Shown: positions 24,772-34,078 of the stretch, piece by piece
How positions within the stretch are numbered: the first letter of the stretch is position 1
Layout of the letters: every line of letters begins with the position of its first letter
Assembly (NCBI GenBank): GCA_029227815.1
Contig: CP118523.1
Location: forward strand, 4,459,500 to 4,523,499
DNA: 64,000 nucleotides
DNA from: Clostridiaceae bacterium M8S5
GTDB taxonomy: Bacteria > Bacillota > Clostridia > Tissierellales > MCWD3
Reading direction: 5' to 3'
Notes under the pieces: generated by a model
The model's input: the letters and a program-made list of their open reading frames with translations, nothing else
Databases searched by the model: none
Told to the model about the DNA's origin: nothing
Position numbers and translations under genes: made by a program

Positions 24772-25320
24772 CTGCGTTATTTAAATTTTTAGTTCATTCA
24801 CGTACCTAAGTACGCTCACTCGCTAAAATATTTAAAAGCCTTGTACTTCACTCATCTTATTAACCCTTGGGATTTTTCGGTAGCAATTAGTTCAATCACG
24901 TATCTTAAAATACGCTCATTCACTGAAATTTTTTTATTCCTTGCACTTTACTCATCATCCAATATCTATATTTTGTAAATCAAAATTTTTAAGTCATACT
25001 AAGTATGCTCATTCCTTTTATAAACCCTTGATACTTTTCGGTAGTAATTGTTCAATCACGTATCTAAATACGCTCATTCACTAGAATTTTTTTGTTCCTT
25101 GTACTTCACTCGACATCCATCGTCTAGAGTTTTTTTGGTTACTCATATTTTTGAAATCATTCATGTACATGAGTACACTCTTTCACTAAAATATTTTGAT
25201 GCCTTGTATTTCACTCGTTTTCCAGTGTCTAGTGATTTTTTCAAATCTAATAAATCATGTATCTAAAATACGCTCATTCACTGAATTTTTTTATTCTTTG
25301 CATTTTACTCATTTTAAAGC
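24772..25320. repeat. Array of diverged 60-100 bp hairpin repeats downstream of the rRNA operon
   Basis: No open frame of interest in the 840 bp after 5S; the first two-thirds is repetitive. Six units share the pattern TTCAnTCACGTAnCT-AAnTACGCTCATTCACT, an A/T run and CCTTGnACTTnACTCAT. They begin near 24793, 24891, 24991 (partial), 25051, 25158 and 25252. Two carry the same leader CCCTTG...TTTTCGGTAG. Each has a small hairpin whose arms covary: GTAC/GTAC, CGTAT/ATACG, CATAC/GTATG, TGTAC/GTACA. The first unit begins CTGCGTT and resembles the inverted-repeat element at 44080, so the array looks like decayed copies of one element family. Confidence 0.75.
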
Positions 25321-25487
25321 TTCTAGTAGTTATTTGGTTATTTAATTTATGCTAAAATAGCGGTGATAACTATATTGTATTAAGAGAGTTCAATATAGTT
25401 AAAATTAATAACTTCTTAGACAAGTTTTTAATTGATAAAAATACTAATTAATTATAAACAATTAATGAAAAGGTATAATATTGTTAA

Positions 25488-25531
25488 TTCTGTGGATTAA
25501 AAAAGTAAAAAATATTTATTTATCCACAGAA
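25488..25531. repeat. Inverted repeat of two DnaA-box-like sequences
   Basis: TTCTGTGGAT (25488-25497) and ATCCACAGAA (25522-25531) are exact inverted copies separated by 24 A/T-rich bases. Each arm contains a DnaA-box core (TGTGGATTA and TTATCCACA, the second a perfect box). It lies directly beyond the terminator of the methyltransferase gene. Confidence 0.7.
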
Positions 25532-25573
25532 AAAAACATCTATTATTTCACATGAGGTATAATAGATGTTTTT
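25532..25573 (-). terminator. Terminator of the methyltransferase gene
   Basis: A 15-bp perfect stem (25532-25546 with 25559-25573) ending in AAAAA/TTTTT on both sides, 4 bp beyond the stop codon at 25578. Functional on the minus strand and possibly bidirectional. Confidence 0.85.
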
Positions 25574-25577
25574 AGAT

Positions 25578-26354
25578 TTATTCATTATTTTTCCTATATA
25601 TCATTAAACCATGAAGACTATAACCGATTAAATCTGTTTTTTCACAGGTACTTATATGGAATCTTAACCATTTCTGATATTCATCTTCAGTGTAACTGTT
25701 AATAACATTCTTCATCATATATCCAATACCATCTGTTGCTACGCATTTTATTTCAGTAACATCAAAGGTATTCATTATATTTCTTATATCATCAGCTTGT
25801 GTAAATGTAAAGCAACACTCTTCGTTATGGTTATTAAATGTTTCAAAAATGTTATCGTCATTGATAGTGTTCTTGTTTCTAGCAAATTCGTTAACAATAC
25901 CAGCATGCTTGTTTATGAATGCTATGGCTAGTATACCACCATTTTTTAATACCTTTAGACACTGGGTAATACATTTTATTTTAAGCTCTAGGCTTTTTAT
26001 ATGATATATAGGTCCCATACACAAAACTATATCATAGCTTTTATCTATGTAGTCTTTTAAATCAGTTGCATCACCTGTGTTTATAGTGAGATTTATGTTA
26101 TCATAATTTGTCAATTTATTTTTCATTATATTTACATTATCAGGAGATAGATCTATTGCAGTAACTTTATTACCTTTATTAGCATAGAAAAAAGAGTACG
26201 CACCAGTTCCAGCACCTACATCTAGAATACTATAATTGGTCTTAATATATTTATTTAGATAGTAAATACTAGTATCAAATTCAACTCTATGAGCATTATC
26301 TTTTGTTAATCTAGAATTTTCATCATATTGTTTATAATGCTGTTTAACTTTCAT
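25578..26354 (-). CDS. Class I SAM-dependent methyltransferase
   Basis: Predicted soluble methyltransferase of unknown substrate. Motif I (ILDVGAGTGAYSFFYA) lies at about residues 44-59, motif II (VTAIDLSPDNV) follows, and motif IV reads DIVLCMGPIYHI, near the usual post-I spacing. The C-terminal part is a typical small-molecule MTase cap. I chose the ATG at 26354 (MKVKQHYKQYDE) because the preceding GGAAAGG is a plausible ribosome binding site; the frame stays open up to an ATG at 26408. The gene stands alone on the minus strand among rightward genes, with its own terminator. Confidence 0.8.
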   Translation of the reverse strand: MKVKQHYKQYDENSRLTKDNAHRVEFDTSIYYLNKYIKTNYSILDVGAGTGAYSFFYANKGNKVTAIDLSPDNVNIMKNKLTNYDNINLTINTGDATDLKDYIDKSYDIVLCMGPIYHIKSLELKIKCITQCLKVLKNGGILAIAFINKHAGIVNEFARNKNTINDDNIFETFNNHNEECCFTFTQADDIRNIMNTFDVTEIKCVATDGIGYMMKNVINSYTEDEYQKWLRFHISTCEKTDLIGYSLHGLMIYRKNNE

Positions 26355-26526
26355 ATTTTTAACAACCTTTCCGTATAAGTTTATACAATTATATAATGAA
26401 AGGTACAATGTGTAAAGTGATTTTTGTTTATAGAATACAATATTTTCCGTATAAAATTCAGAATATTTTAGAGGATTTTATATGTTTTTGTTGAAGAATA
26501 TATATATAAGATTGGAGGCTGATATG

Positions 26527-26937
26527 ATGATTAAACTAATTTGTGGATTAAAAGGAACAGGTAAGAAACCAAAGTTAATAAAGTTAGCTAATGAAAATCA
26601 ACAAAGTTGTAAAGGTGACATTGTATTTATAGAGCCAGGTAATAAGAGTATGCATGATTTAAAACATAATATTAGATTAATTGATGCCATGGATTTTGAT
26701 ATTGAAAATATTGAAAACTTCTATGGCTTTTTATGTGGTATAATATCAGAAAACTATGATATAAAAGAGATATATATTAATAGGATTTATAAAATATTTG
26801 ATTTTGACAACAAAGAACTAAAATTACTAATGTCTAAGTTAGAAAAATTGAATACTAAATTTGATATAGATTTCTATCTTACATTAAGAATCAATAAAGA
26901 TGATCTGCCACAGGAATATATAGAAAATGTAATATAA
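26527..26937 (+). CDS. Small P-loop-like protein of unknown function
   Basis: 136 residues starting MIKLICGLKGTGKKPKLIKL. The N-terminus looks like a Walker A motif (GxxGxGK) in which the Ser/Thr after the lysine is replaced by Lys, which would impair Mg-nucleotide binding. Later parts (DIVFIEPGN, IDAMDF, YDIKEIYINRIYK) resemble the beta strands of a small NTPase fold. No transmembrane segment. Start is the ATG at 26527, 8 nt after GGAGG; the adjacent ATG at 26524 is also possible. It precedes niaR by about 116 bp. I recall similar small ATP-binding hypothetical proteins in clostridia, but no function is known to me. Confidence 0.7.
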   Translation: MIKLICGLKGTGKKPKLIKLANENQQSCKGDIVFIEPGNKSMHDLKHNIRLIDAMDFDIENIENFYGFLCGIISENYDIKEIYINRIYKIFDFDNKELKLLMSKLEKLNTKFDIDFYLTLRINKDDLPQEYIENVI

Positions 26938-27053
26938 ATGGTATTATTGGGGTTGTGTATAACAGCCCTATTATAACTTTCTTGAATAAAGTGTAAATAA
27001 ATTATAAAATAAGATATAGCTATTTAAATTTATTTATGAAAGGATAAAACTCT

Positions 27054-27575
27054 ATGCAATCAAATGAGAGAAGAAGTAAAATAATAAAAAAGCTGAGGGC
27101 TACAGATAAACCTCTTAAAGGAATACAGTTAGCAAAAGAATTTGATGTTAGTAGGCAAATAATAGTTCAGGATATAGCTATACTAAGAGCTAAAGGTGAG
27201 CAAATTATAGCTACTCCTCAAGGATATATTAACGGAGTAGGAGAAAGTAGATTTTTAAAGAAGAAAATAGTATCTAAACATTTTGGCTATGATGAAATGA
27301 GAGATGAACTTAATATAATAATAGACAATGGAGGTAAGGTGATCAATGTAATAGTAGAACATGCTGTATATGGCGAAATAGAAAGCCCATTAATGATTAG
27401 TTCAAGACTTGATATTAAAAATTTTATGAACAATCTAAAAGAATCAAATGCAGAGCCTTTGTCATCATTAACTGATGGAATACACATACACACTATAGAA
27501 GTTCCTGATGAAGATGTATATTCAGAAATTAAAAATGAACTAAAAAACAAAAAATACTTGATTGATAGCATGTAA
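27054..27575 (+). CDS. niaR: NiaR-type transcriptional repressor (HTH_11 + 3H domain)
   Basis: Niacin-responsive repressor of NAD biosynthesis and niacin uptake genes in Firmicutes (YrxA). The N-terminal HTH_11 domain spans about 1-65 (KPLKGIQLAKEFDVSRQIIV). The C-terminal 3H domain has its histidines in SKHFGY, VEHAVYGEI and HIHTIEVPDE, which bind metal in the family. 173 residues, normal length. The ATG at 27054 has GAAAGGA upstream. A membrane protein gene follows after about 118 bp and could be a target; no operator was identified by eye. Confidence 0.88.
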   Translation: MQSNERRSKIIKKLRATDKPLKGIQLAKEFDVSRQIIVQDIAILRAKGEQIIATPQGYINGVGESRFLKKKIVSKHFGYDEMRDELNIIIDNGGKVINVIVEHAVYGEIESPLMISSRLDIKNFMNNLKESNAEPLSSLTDGIHIHTIEVPDEDVYSEIKNELKNKKYLIDSM

Positions 27576-27693
27576 AATGCTATATTTTTTATATACAGAT
27601 GACAAGTCACTAGAATATACATAAATATAATTGTTTTGTGAGTGTATACTTTTTATCATATTGATAATGTTAACTATGGAAGGAGTTCTATTC

Positions 27694-28710
27694 ATGAAAA
27701 ATAGGATAAAAGATTATTGTGTAAAATTTTTAAATGGCATGGCGCTTGGTTTGTTTTCATCTCTTATAATTGGATTAATTTTAAAGCAAATTGGTCTAAG
27801 TTTAAGAATAGATATGTTAACAAAGTTTGGACAGACAGCACAATATCTTATGGGACCATGCATAGGAGCAGGCGTAGCGTATAGTGTAGGGGCATCACCA
27901 CTTGGTATATTTGCATCAATTATTACAGGTGCAATAGGAGCAGGTACAATGTCTATTAATGAAGCTGGGATATACGTGCTAAAAATAGGAGAGCCAGTTG
28001 GTGCATTAATAGCGTCGTTATTAGGAGCAGAAATATCGAAAATAGTGCAAGGAAAAACTAAAGTAGATATTGTAGTAGTTCCAGCTTGTACAATTGTAGT
28101 TGGTGGCTTAGTTGGTATATATATAGCACCATATATGCAAGAACTTATGACATTAATAGGAGTAGGAATTATGAGAGCTACAGAGCTACATCCTTTGCCA
28201 ATGGGTATTATAGTTTCTACCGCTATGGGTATTATACTTACACTACCAATAAGTAGCGCTGCTCTAGCAATATCTTTAAAGCTAGGAGGACTCGCAGCAG
28301 GTGCTGCTACAGTAGGTTGTGCTACACAGATGATAGGGTTTGCAGTTGCAAGCTATAGAGAAAATAAAGTTAGCGGGTTGATATCACAAGGGTTAGGAAC
28401 ATCTATGTTGCAAGTACCCAATATTATAAAGAATCCTTACATATGGATTCCACCTATATTAACATCAGCTATTCTAGGTCCATTGGCTACTACTTTATTT
28501 AAAATGATAAACAACAAAATAGGTGCTGGAATGGGAACTAGTGGGTTAGTAGGACAAATAGCTACCATAGAAACTATGGGGAAAAGTGCATTAATGGGAA
28601 TAATAATATTACATTTTATTTTGCCTGCTATTTTTTGTTATATAATATCAGAGTTTATGAGAAAAAAGGGATATATAAAGTTTGGTGACATGAAATTAAG
28701 TGATGAATGA
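27694..28710 (+). CDS. PTS_EIIC-type integral membrane protein
   Basis: 338-residue polytopic membrane protein with about nine or ten hydrophobic segments rich in Gly and Ala (for example GPCIGAGVAYSVGASPLGIF and SAALAISLKLGGLAAGAATV). This matches the PTS_EIIC_2 family of sugar-permease-like proteins, which lack fused IIA or IIB domains. The ATG at 27694 (MKNRIKDYC) is chosen for its GGAAGGAG. It lies directly after niaR in the same direction, so a transport role connected to niacin is conceivable but unproven. The substrate is not predictable. A promoter-terminator composite separates it from the next gene. Confidence 0.75.
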   Translation: MKNRIKDYCVKFLNGMALGLFSSLIIGLILKQIGLSLRIDMLTKFGQTAQYLMGPCIGAGVAYSVGASPLGIFASIITGAIGAGTMSINEAGIYVLKIGEPVGALIASLLGAEISKIVQGKTKVDIVVVPACTIVVGGLVGIYIAPYMQELMTLIGVGIMRATELHPLPMGIIVSTAMGIILTLPISSAALAISLKLGGLAAGAATVGCATQMIGFAVASYRENKVSGLISQGLGTSMLQVPNIIKNPYIWIPPILTSAILGPLATTLFKMINNKIGAGMGTSGLVGQIATIETMGKSALMGIIILHFILPAIFCYIISEFMRKKGYIKFGDMKLSDE

Positions 28711-28781
28711 TGAAATTTTAAAATATTAATTGAAAATATTTAAAAATATAATAAATCTATTAAGAATTATAAAATAAAAGT

Positions 28782-28840
28782 TTGAAAAAATTCGCAATGG
28801 GTAGTATAATTTAAATGAATGTATACAACCCATTGTTTTT
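28782..28840 (+). promoter_or_regulatory. Sigma-A promoter embedded in a terminator hairpin
   Basis: TTGAAA (28782-28787), 17-bp spacer, TATAAT (28805-28810). The -10 lies in the loop of a hairpin whose 8-bp arms are CAATGGGT (28795-28802) and ACCCATTG (28828-28835), followed by a T-run. The hairpin can terminate the upstream gene, while the promoter starts the UPF0182 gene just before the 3' arm. Confidence 0.65.
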
Positions 28841-28875
28841 GTACATTCTTATAGATATATAAAGGAGGTAATTAT

Positions 28876-31641
28876 TTGAAAAACAAGTCAAAAATAATAG
28901 GAATAGTAGTAGTTGCTTTACTTATTGTATTAGGTAGTTCTTTTACAAGTCTTATAAATTTTATAACCGACTATAAGTGGTTTAGTGAGCTAGGATATGA
29001 AAAAACTTTTATGACTAAGCTTGTTACTCAAATCAAAGTAGGCGTACCTACGTTTATTATTATATTTGCTCTTATAACAACATACATACTATCAATAAAA
29101 AAGAATTATTATAAAGAAGCTAATATAATGACAAATAAACGTAGTGAAAAAAGACTTAATTTGATTTTTGTATTAGTATCAGGTGTTGTTTCAATTTTTC
29201 TAACAAGTAATGTTGCATCTAAACTATGGTTTACTATTTTACAATTCATGAATGGTAAAGCATTTAATGTTACTGATCCAATATTTAAAAAAGATATATC
29301 GTTTTATGTATTCAAGTTACCGCTTATAAAAGAAATCATGGGCATGGTATTGTTATTAGCAGTAATATTAATTGCTATTACTGTTATAACGTATTTGGTA
29401 CTTTTAAGTATTAGAAGACCAGCAGAGGAAAACATGTCAAATGTCTATGAACTATCAAGTGGTAGAAGAGCACCTAGTGTATTTAGTAAAAAAATATTAA
29501 ATGTAGCTTTATTACAAATAGGGTTAATAGGTTTTGTAATATTTATAGTTATAGGTATCAATTCTATACTAAGATCTTATAGCCTATTATATTCAGCTAG
29601 AGGAGTAGCTTATGGGGCTAGTTATACTGACGTACATGTTACGCTATGGTTATATAGAATAAGTGCTGTAATAGCTGTTCTATCAGCTATAGGGTTTATT
29701 GTAGGAGTAGTAAAAAGAAAGCCTAGATGGGCAATAGCAGGACCAGTGTTGTTTATAGCTATAACAATATTGGGTAATATCGGAGAAGGTTTTGTTCAAA
29801 AGCTAATAGTTGAACCAGATGAGATATCTAAGGAAAGAAAGTATTTAAACTATAATATAGAATTTACACAAAAAGCTTTTGGACTTGGAAATGTTAAGCA
29901 AGAAGATTTTGACTTAAAAGATAATTTGTCTAAAGAAGTACTTGATAGAAATGCAGATACGATACAAAACATAAAAATTAATGATTATAGACCTCTTGGT
30001 CAAGTATATAATCAACTACAAGGTATTAGAACATATTATCAATTTAATAACATAGATATAGATAGATATAATATAGACGGGAAATATACACAAGTATTTT
30101 TATCTGCTAGAGAGTTAGATCAAAATAAGCTAAATGATCAAGCAAAAACGTGGATAAACAAACATCTAAAATATACTCATGGTTATGGCGCTACATTATC
30201 GCCAGTTAATTCAATAACGCCAGAAGGACAGCCAGAGCTATTGATTAAAAATATACCTCCAGTTACTAATACTAACTTGAAGATAAAACGTCCAGAAATA
30301 TATTTTGGAGAATTAACTAATGACTATGTAATAGTTAATACAGATGAAAAGGAATTTGATTTTCCACAAGGTTCGGACAATAAAGAAACTATTTATGAAG
30401 GTTCAGCTGGAATAGAGCTAAACACAATGAATAAAATATTGTTTGCTATTAAGCAAAGAAGTATGAAGATATTACTTTCTGGTAATGTGAATTCAGATAG
30501 TAAGATTATTCTATATAGAAATGTAAGAGAAAGAATCAATAAAATAGCTCCATTCATAGGATATGACAAAGATCCATATCTAGTTATTAATGAAGAAGAT
30601 GGGAAACTTTATTGGATTATAGATGGGTATACTGCTACTGATAAGTTCCCATACTCACAAAAGTATAAAAACCATAATTTTAACTATATTAGAAACTCTG
30701 TTAAGGTAGTAATAGATGCTTATAATGGTACAACGAAGTTCTATATATTTGATGAAAATGATCCTATTATAAATACTTATAGTGATATATTCAGTGATTT
30801 ATTTGAAAATAAGGATAATATGCCTAAGTTCATAAGAATGCATACTAGATACCCTCAGTTTTTATTTGATATTCAATCAGATGTATACAAGATATATCAT
30901 GTAAATAATCCTATGGTATTTTATAATAAAGAAGATGTTTGGGATAAAGCTGAAGAAACATATATGGAAGGACAACAAGAAGTTGAATCAAATTATTTGA
31001 TGTTTAAAATTCCAGGAGAGAAACAAAAAGAGTTTTTATTAACTGTACCTTATACTCCAAGTAATAAACCAAACCTTACAGGTTTGTTTATTGCTAGAAA
31101 TGATGGGGATAACTACGGTAAATTATTGCTATACAAATTCTCTAAGGAAAAGACTATACAAGGGCCAAATATGATAGAGTCACGAATAGACCAAGATGCA
31201 AGCATATCTCCGCAGTTAACATTATGGGGACAGAAAGGGTCTACAGTATTAAGAGGAAATTTGGTCATAATTCCTATAGAAGATTCACTTTTATATGTTG
31301 AGCCTATATATATACAAGCAGATACTAAAAACAGTATACCTCAAGTTAAGAAAGTTATAGTATCATATAAGAATAAAATAGTTATGGAAAATACTCTTAA
31401 AGATGCATTAGCTAAGCTATTTGATTATAAACAAACTAAACCAGACACTAAAAAACCAACAACGCCTAGCGAACCACAAATAATTTCAGGTGATGTAAAC
31501 ACATTGATAAAATTAGCAAATGATTATTTTGTTAAATCAAAAGAAGCTTCACAAGCAGGTGATTGGGCGACATATGGTGAAAATATAAAAAGATTAGAAG
31601 AAGTCATAAATCAATTAAATAACCTTTCAAGTAAAGAATAG
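28876..31641 (+). CDS. UPF0182 family large membrane protein
   Basis: 921-residue protein of the UPF0182 (COG1615) family; function unknown. The N-terminal third has about seven membrane segments (near residues 7-25, 50-68, 95-113, 155-177, 210-230, 260-280 and 285-305). A large extracytoplasmic region follows, including conserved-looking stretches such as YGATLSPVNSITPEGQPEL and KYTHGYGA. A Pro/Thr-rich linker near residue 860 precedes a helical tail. The start is a TTG at 28876 with AAGGAGG 7 nt upstream; no ATG fits. It is a single-gene unit with its own promoter and a convergent terminator. Confidence 0.92.
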   Translation: MKNKSKIIGIVVVALLIVLGSSFTSLINFITDYKWFSELGYEKTFMTKLVTQIKVGVPTFIIIFALITTYILSIKKNYYKEANIMTNKRSEKRLNLIFVLVSGVVSIFLTSNVASKLWFTILQFMNGKAFNVTDPIFKKDISFYVFKLPLIKEIMGMVLLLAVILIAITVITYLVLLSIRRPAEENMSNVYELSSGRRAPSVFSKKILNVALLQIGLIGFVIFIVIGINSILRSYSLLYSARGVAYGASYTDVHVTLWLYRISAVIAVLSAIGFIVGVVKRKPRWAIAGPVLFIAITILGNIGEGFVQKLIVEPDEISKERKYLNYNIEFTQKAFGLGNVKQEDFDLKDNLSKEVLDRNADTIQNIKINDYRPLGQVYNQLQGIRTYYQFNNIDIDRYNIDGKYTQVFLSARELDQNKLNDQAKTWINKHLKYTHGYGATLSPVNSITPEGQPELLIKNIPPVTNTNLKIKRPEIYFGELTNDYVIVNTDEKEFDFPQGSDNKETIYEGSAGIELNTMNKILFAIKQRSMKILLSGNVNSDSKIILYRNVRERINKIAPFIGYDKDPYLVINEEDGKLYWIIDGYTATDKFPYSQKYKNHNFNYIRNSVKVVIDAYNGTTKFYIFDENDPIINTYSDIFSDLFENKDNMPKFIRMHTRYPQFLFDIQSDVYKIYHVNNPMVFYNKEDVWDKAEETYMEGQQEVESNYLMFKIPGEKQKEFLLTVPYTPSNKPNLTGLFIARNDGDNYGKLLLYKFSKEKTIQGPNMIESRIDQDASISPQLTLWGQKGSTVLRGNLVIIPIEDSLLYVEPIYIQADTKNSIPQVKKVIVSYKNKIVMENTLKDALAKLFDYKQTKPDTKKPTTPSEPQIISGDVNTLIKLANDYFVKSKEASQAGDWATYGENIKRLEEVINQLNNLSSKE

Positions 31642-31653
31642 ATAGGTTTAAAA

Positions 31654-31693
31654 AGACTATATCAGGATATTACCTCGATATAGTCTCTTTTTT
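31654..31693. terminator. Terminator after the UPF0182 gene
   Basis: AGACTATATC (31654-31663) pairs perfectly with GATATAGTCT (31677-31686), followed by CTTTTTTT. The right arm overlaps the last codons of the convergent small gene. Confidence 0.85.
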
Positions 31694-31876
31694 TAGTCCA
31701 CTGCAATTTATATTATTGACCGCTAATTTATCTAATTCTTTAGATTTTAGAAAAATATCTTCTCTAGCAAGAATGTCTTTATCTATTAGTACTTCGATGA
31801 TACTTGCAATAACAAGAGAATTTCTATAATCTATTTTTTTTAATTTATTTAATTCATATGATAAATTATTATCCAT
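31670..31876 (-). CDS. Small hypothetical protein (68 aa)
   Basis: Unrecognized 68-residue protein, predicted soluble and helical, beginning MDNNLSYELNKLKKIDYRNS. It contains VIEVLIDKDIL-like and FLKSKELDKLA segments; the latter vaguely recalls the S-x-E-L-D motif of Spo0E-type phosphatases, but the rest does not fit, so no function is assigned. Support for a real gene: the ATG at 31876 has GGGAG about 10 nt upstream, and the gene ends in a terminator. Its last six codons lie inside the terminator stem shared with the convergent UPF0182 gene. The 485-bp gap to serS holds its upstream region plus the serS promoter and T-box. Confidence 0.55.
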   Translation of the reverse strand: MDNNLSYELNKLKKIDYRNSLVIASIIEVLIDKDILAREDIFLKSKELDKLAVNNINCSGLKKETISR

Positions 31877-32074
31877 AATAGTAAATCTCCCTTTTACATA
31901 GTTATTTTTATTATTGACTTAATTAAATTTAAATATGCAGTAATGAGTAATTTAATTTATAATGAAAGAATATAAAAATAAAATTATAAATGGGTGATAC
32001 TTAAAAATATTTTATTATTAAAGATAAATATTAAATATTAAAACATAGCAATCTATTCTATTTTGAATATTTAC

Positions 32075-32103
32075 TTGAAAAACAGGATACAATATGATAT
32101 AAT
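32075..32103 (+). promoter_or_regulatory. Sigma-A promoter of serS
   Basis: TTGAAA (32075-32080), 17-bp spacer, TATAAT (32098-32103), directly upstream of the T-box leader. Confidence 0.8.
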
Positions 32104-32109
32104 CAGCTT

Positions 32110-32335
32110 CAATAAATTAATATAAATTACTGATAGGAATAGTAGATAATGATATCTTTTAAGAGAGCTAATGGTTGGTGAGAATTGGTATGGTTAGTTA
32201 TTGAATCCACCTAATTAAGGTATACCTTTGCATGGGTTAAAGTGCACTTAAGTGAGCAATTTTGCTAAGTAGGGTGGCAACGCGGGAAAAACTCTCGTCC
32301 CTAAGTTTTATTAGGGATGGGGGTTTATTTTATTT
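32110..32335 (+). promoter_or_regulatory. T-box riboswitch, serine specifier (UCC)
   Basis: The T-box sequence AGGGTGGCAACGCGG at 32271-32285 and the following terminator (TCCCTAA, loop, TTAGGGAT, T-rich) are clear. Stem I has AGAGAG and GGTGAGAA. At the specifier position the sequence is GAA-TCC-ACCT; TCC (32216-32218) is a serine codon, consistent with serS downstream. Uncharged tRNA-Ser is expected to allow read-through. Confidence 0.92.
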
Positions 32336-32349
32336 TATAAAAAATGTGA

Positions 32350-33636
<1,287 letters not shown>

Positions 33637-33649
33637 TTTATACAAATCA

Positions 33650-33685
33650 AAGAACTCAGGTGCATTATACGAGTTCTTTTTTTTA
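33650..33685 (+). terminator. serS terminator
   Basis: AAGAACTC (33650-33657) and GAGTTCTT (33671-33678) form an 8-bp stem followed by more than six Ts. Confidence 0.88.
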
Positions 33686-33700
33686 TCTATAATTAAAAAT

Positions 33701-33890
33701 GTTGAGAGTAGTTTAAGAGACAAGATAGTAATAAACCATTTAAAAGATTTTGAGAGTTGGAAAAATTATGGTGCATTAGTCTATCAAAGAGGAGCATTTT
33801 TGTTAGTAGAAATGAAAAATAAATATGTGAAAGACATACAGATAAAGTATTAGAGATTTAGCTGATAAATATTTGTACGATAAAAAGTAA
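33701..33890 (+). pseudogene. Remnant of a third M1-like peptidase gene
   Basis: About 190 bp between serS and the peptidase at 34079 still reads LRDKIVINHLKDFESWKNYG then ALVYQRGAFLLVEMKNKY, which matches the C-terminal part of that peptidase (KSLKDFDSWKDY, ALVYKKGFFFLLEIDNKY). The match then jumps, with a frame change, to SIRDLADKYLYDKK and a stop at 33888-33890, the same C-terminus as the neighbour. About 30 codons between are deleted and the whole N-terminal two-thirds, including the zinc site, is missing. A terminator like that of the neighbour (33922-33950) is retained. Confidence 0.88.
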
Positions 33891-33921
33891 CAAAGATATC
33901 TATAAAATAATTTTTATTGGG

Positions 33922-33951
33922 ACTCTTTGATTAAATGCAAAGAGTTTTTTC
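33922..33951 (+). terminator. Terminator left behind the peptidase remnant
   Basis: ACTCTTTG (33922-33929) and CAAAGAGT (33938-33945) followed by TTTTTTC. Nearly the same stem follows the intact gene at 35591-35615, supporting a shared origin by duplication. Confidence 0.8.
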
Positions 33952-34078
33952 GTATGTAAAATTAATATATTAATAAAATTTAACAAAAAAATAAAAGGAA
34001 AATTTTAAATTTAATAGAATAATTTAAACAATTTACTTAAATATAAAATAAACTAAAGATATATTAGGAGGTTAAGGG

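Noticed and set aside
25048..25266. Open frame of 72 codons in the repeat array.
   Set aside because: It is produced by the repeats themselves (the repeated TTCACTCG-type strings translate to Leu/Phe-rich sequence) and has no ribosome binding site.
24772..25320. CRISPR array behind the rRNA operon.
   Set aside because: The repeats are diverged, unevenly spaced (60-100 bp) and include partial copies; there are no unique spacers of constant length and no cas genes.
31670..31876. Spo0E-like sporulation phosphatase.
   Set aside because: Only the SKELDKL fragment resembles the family motif; the preceding helix and length do not fit, so it is left as hypothetical.
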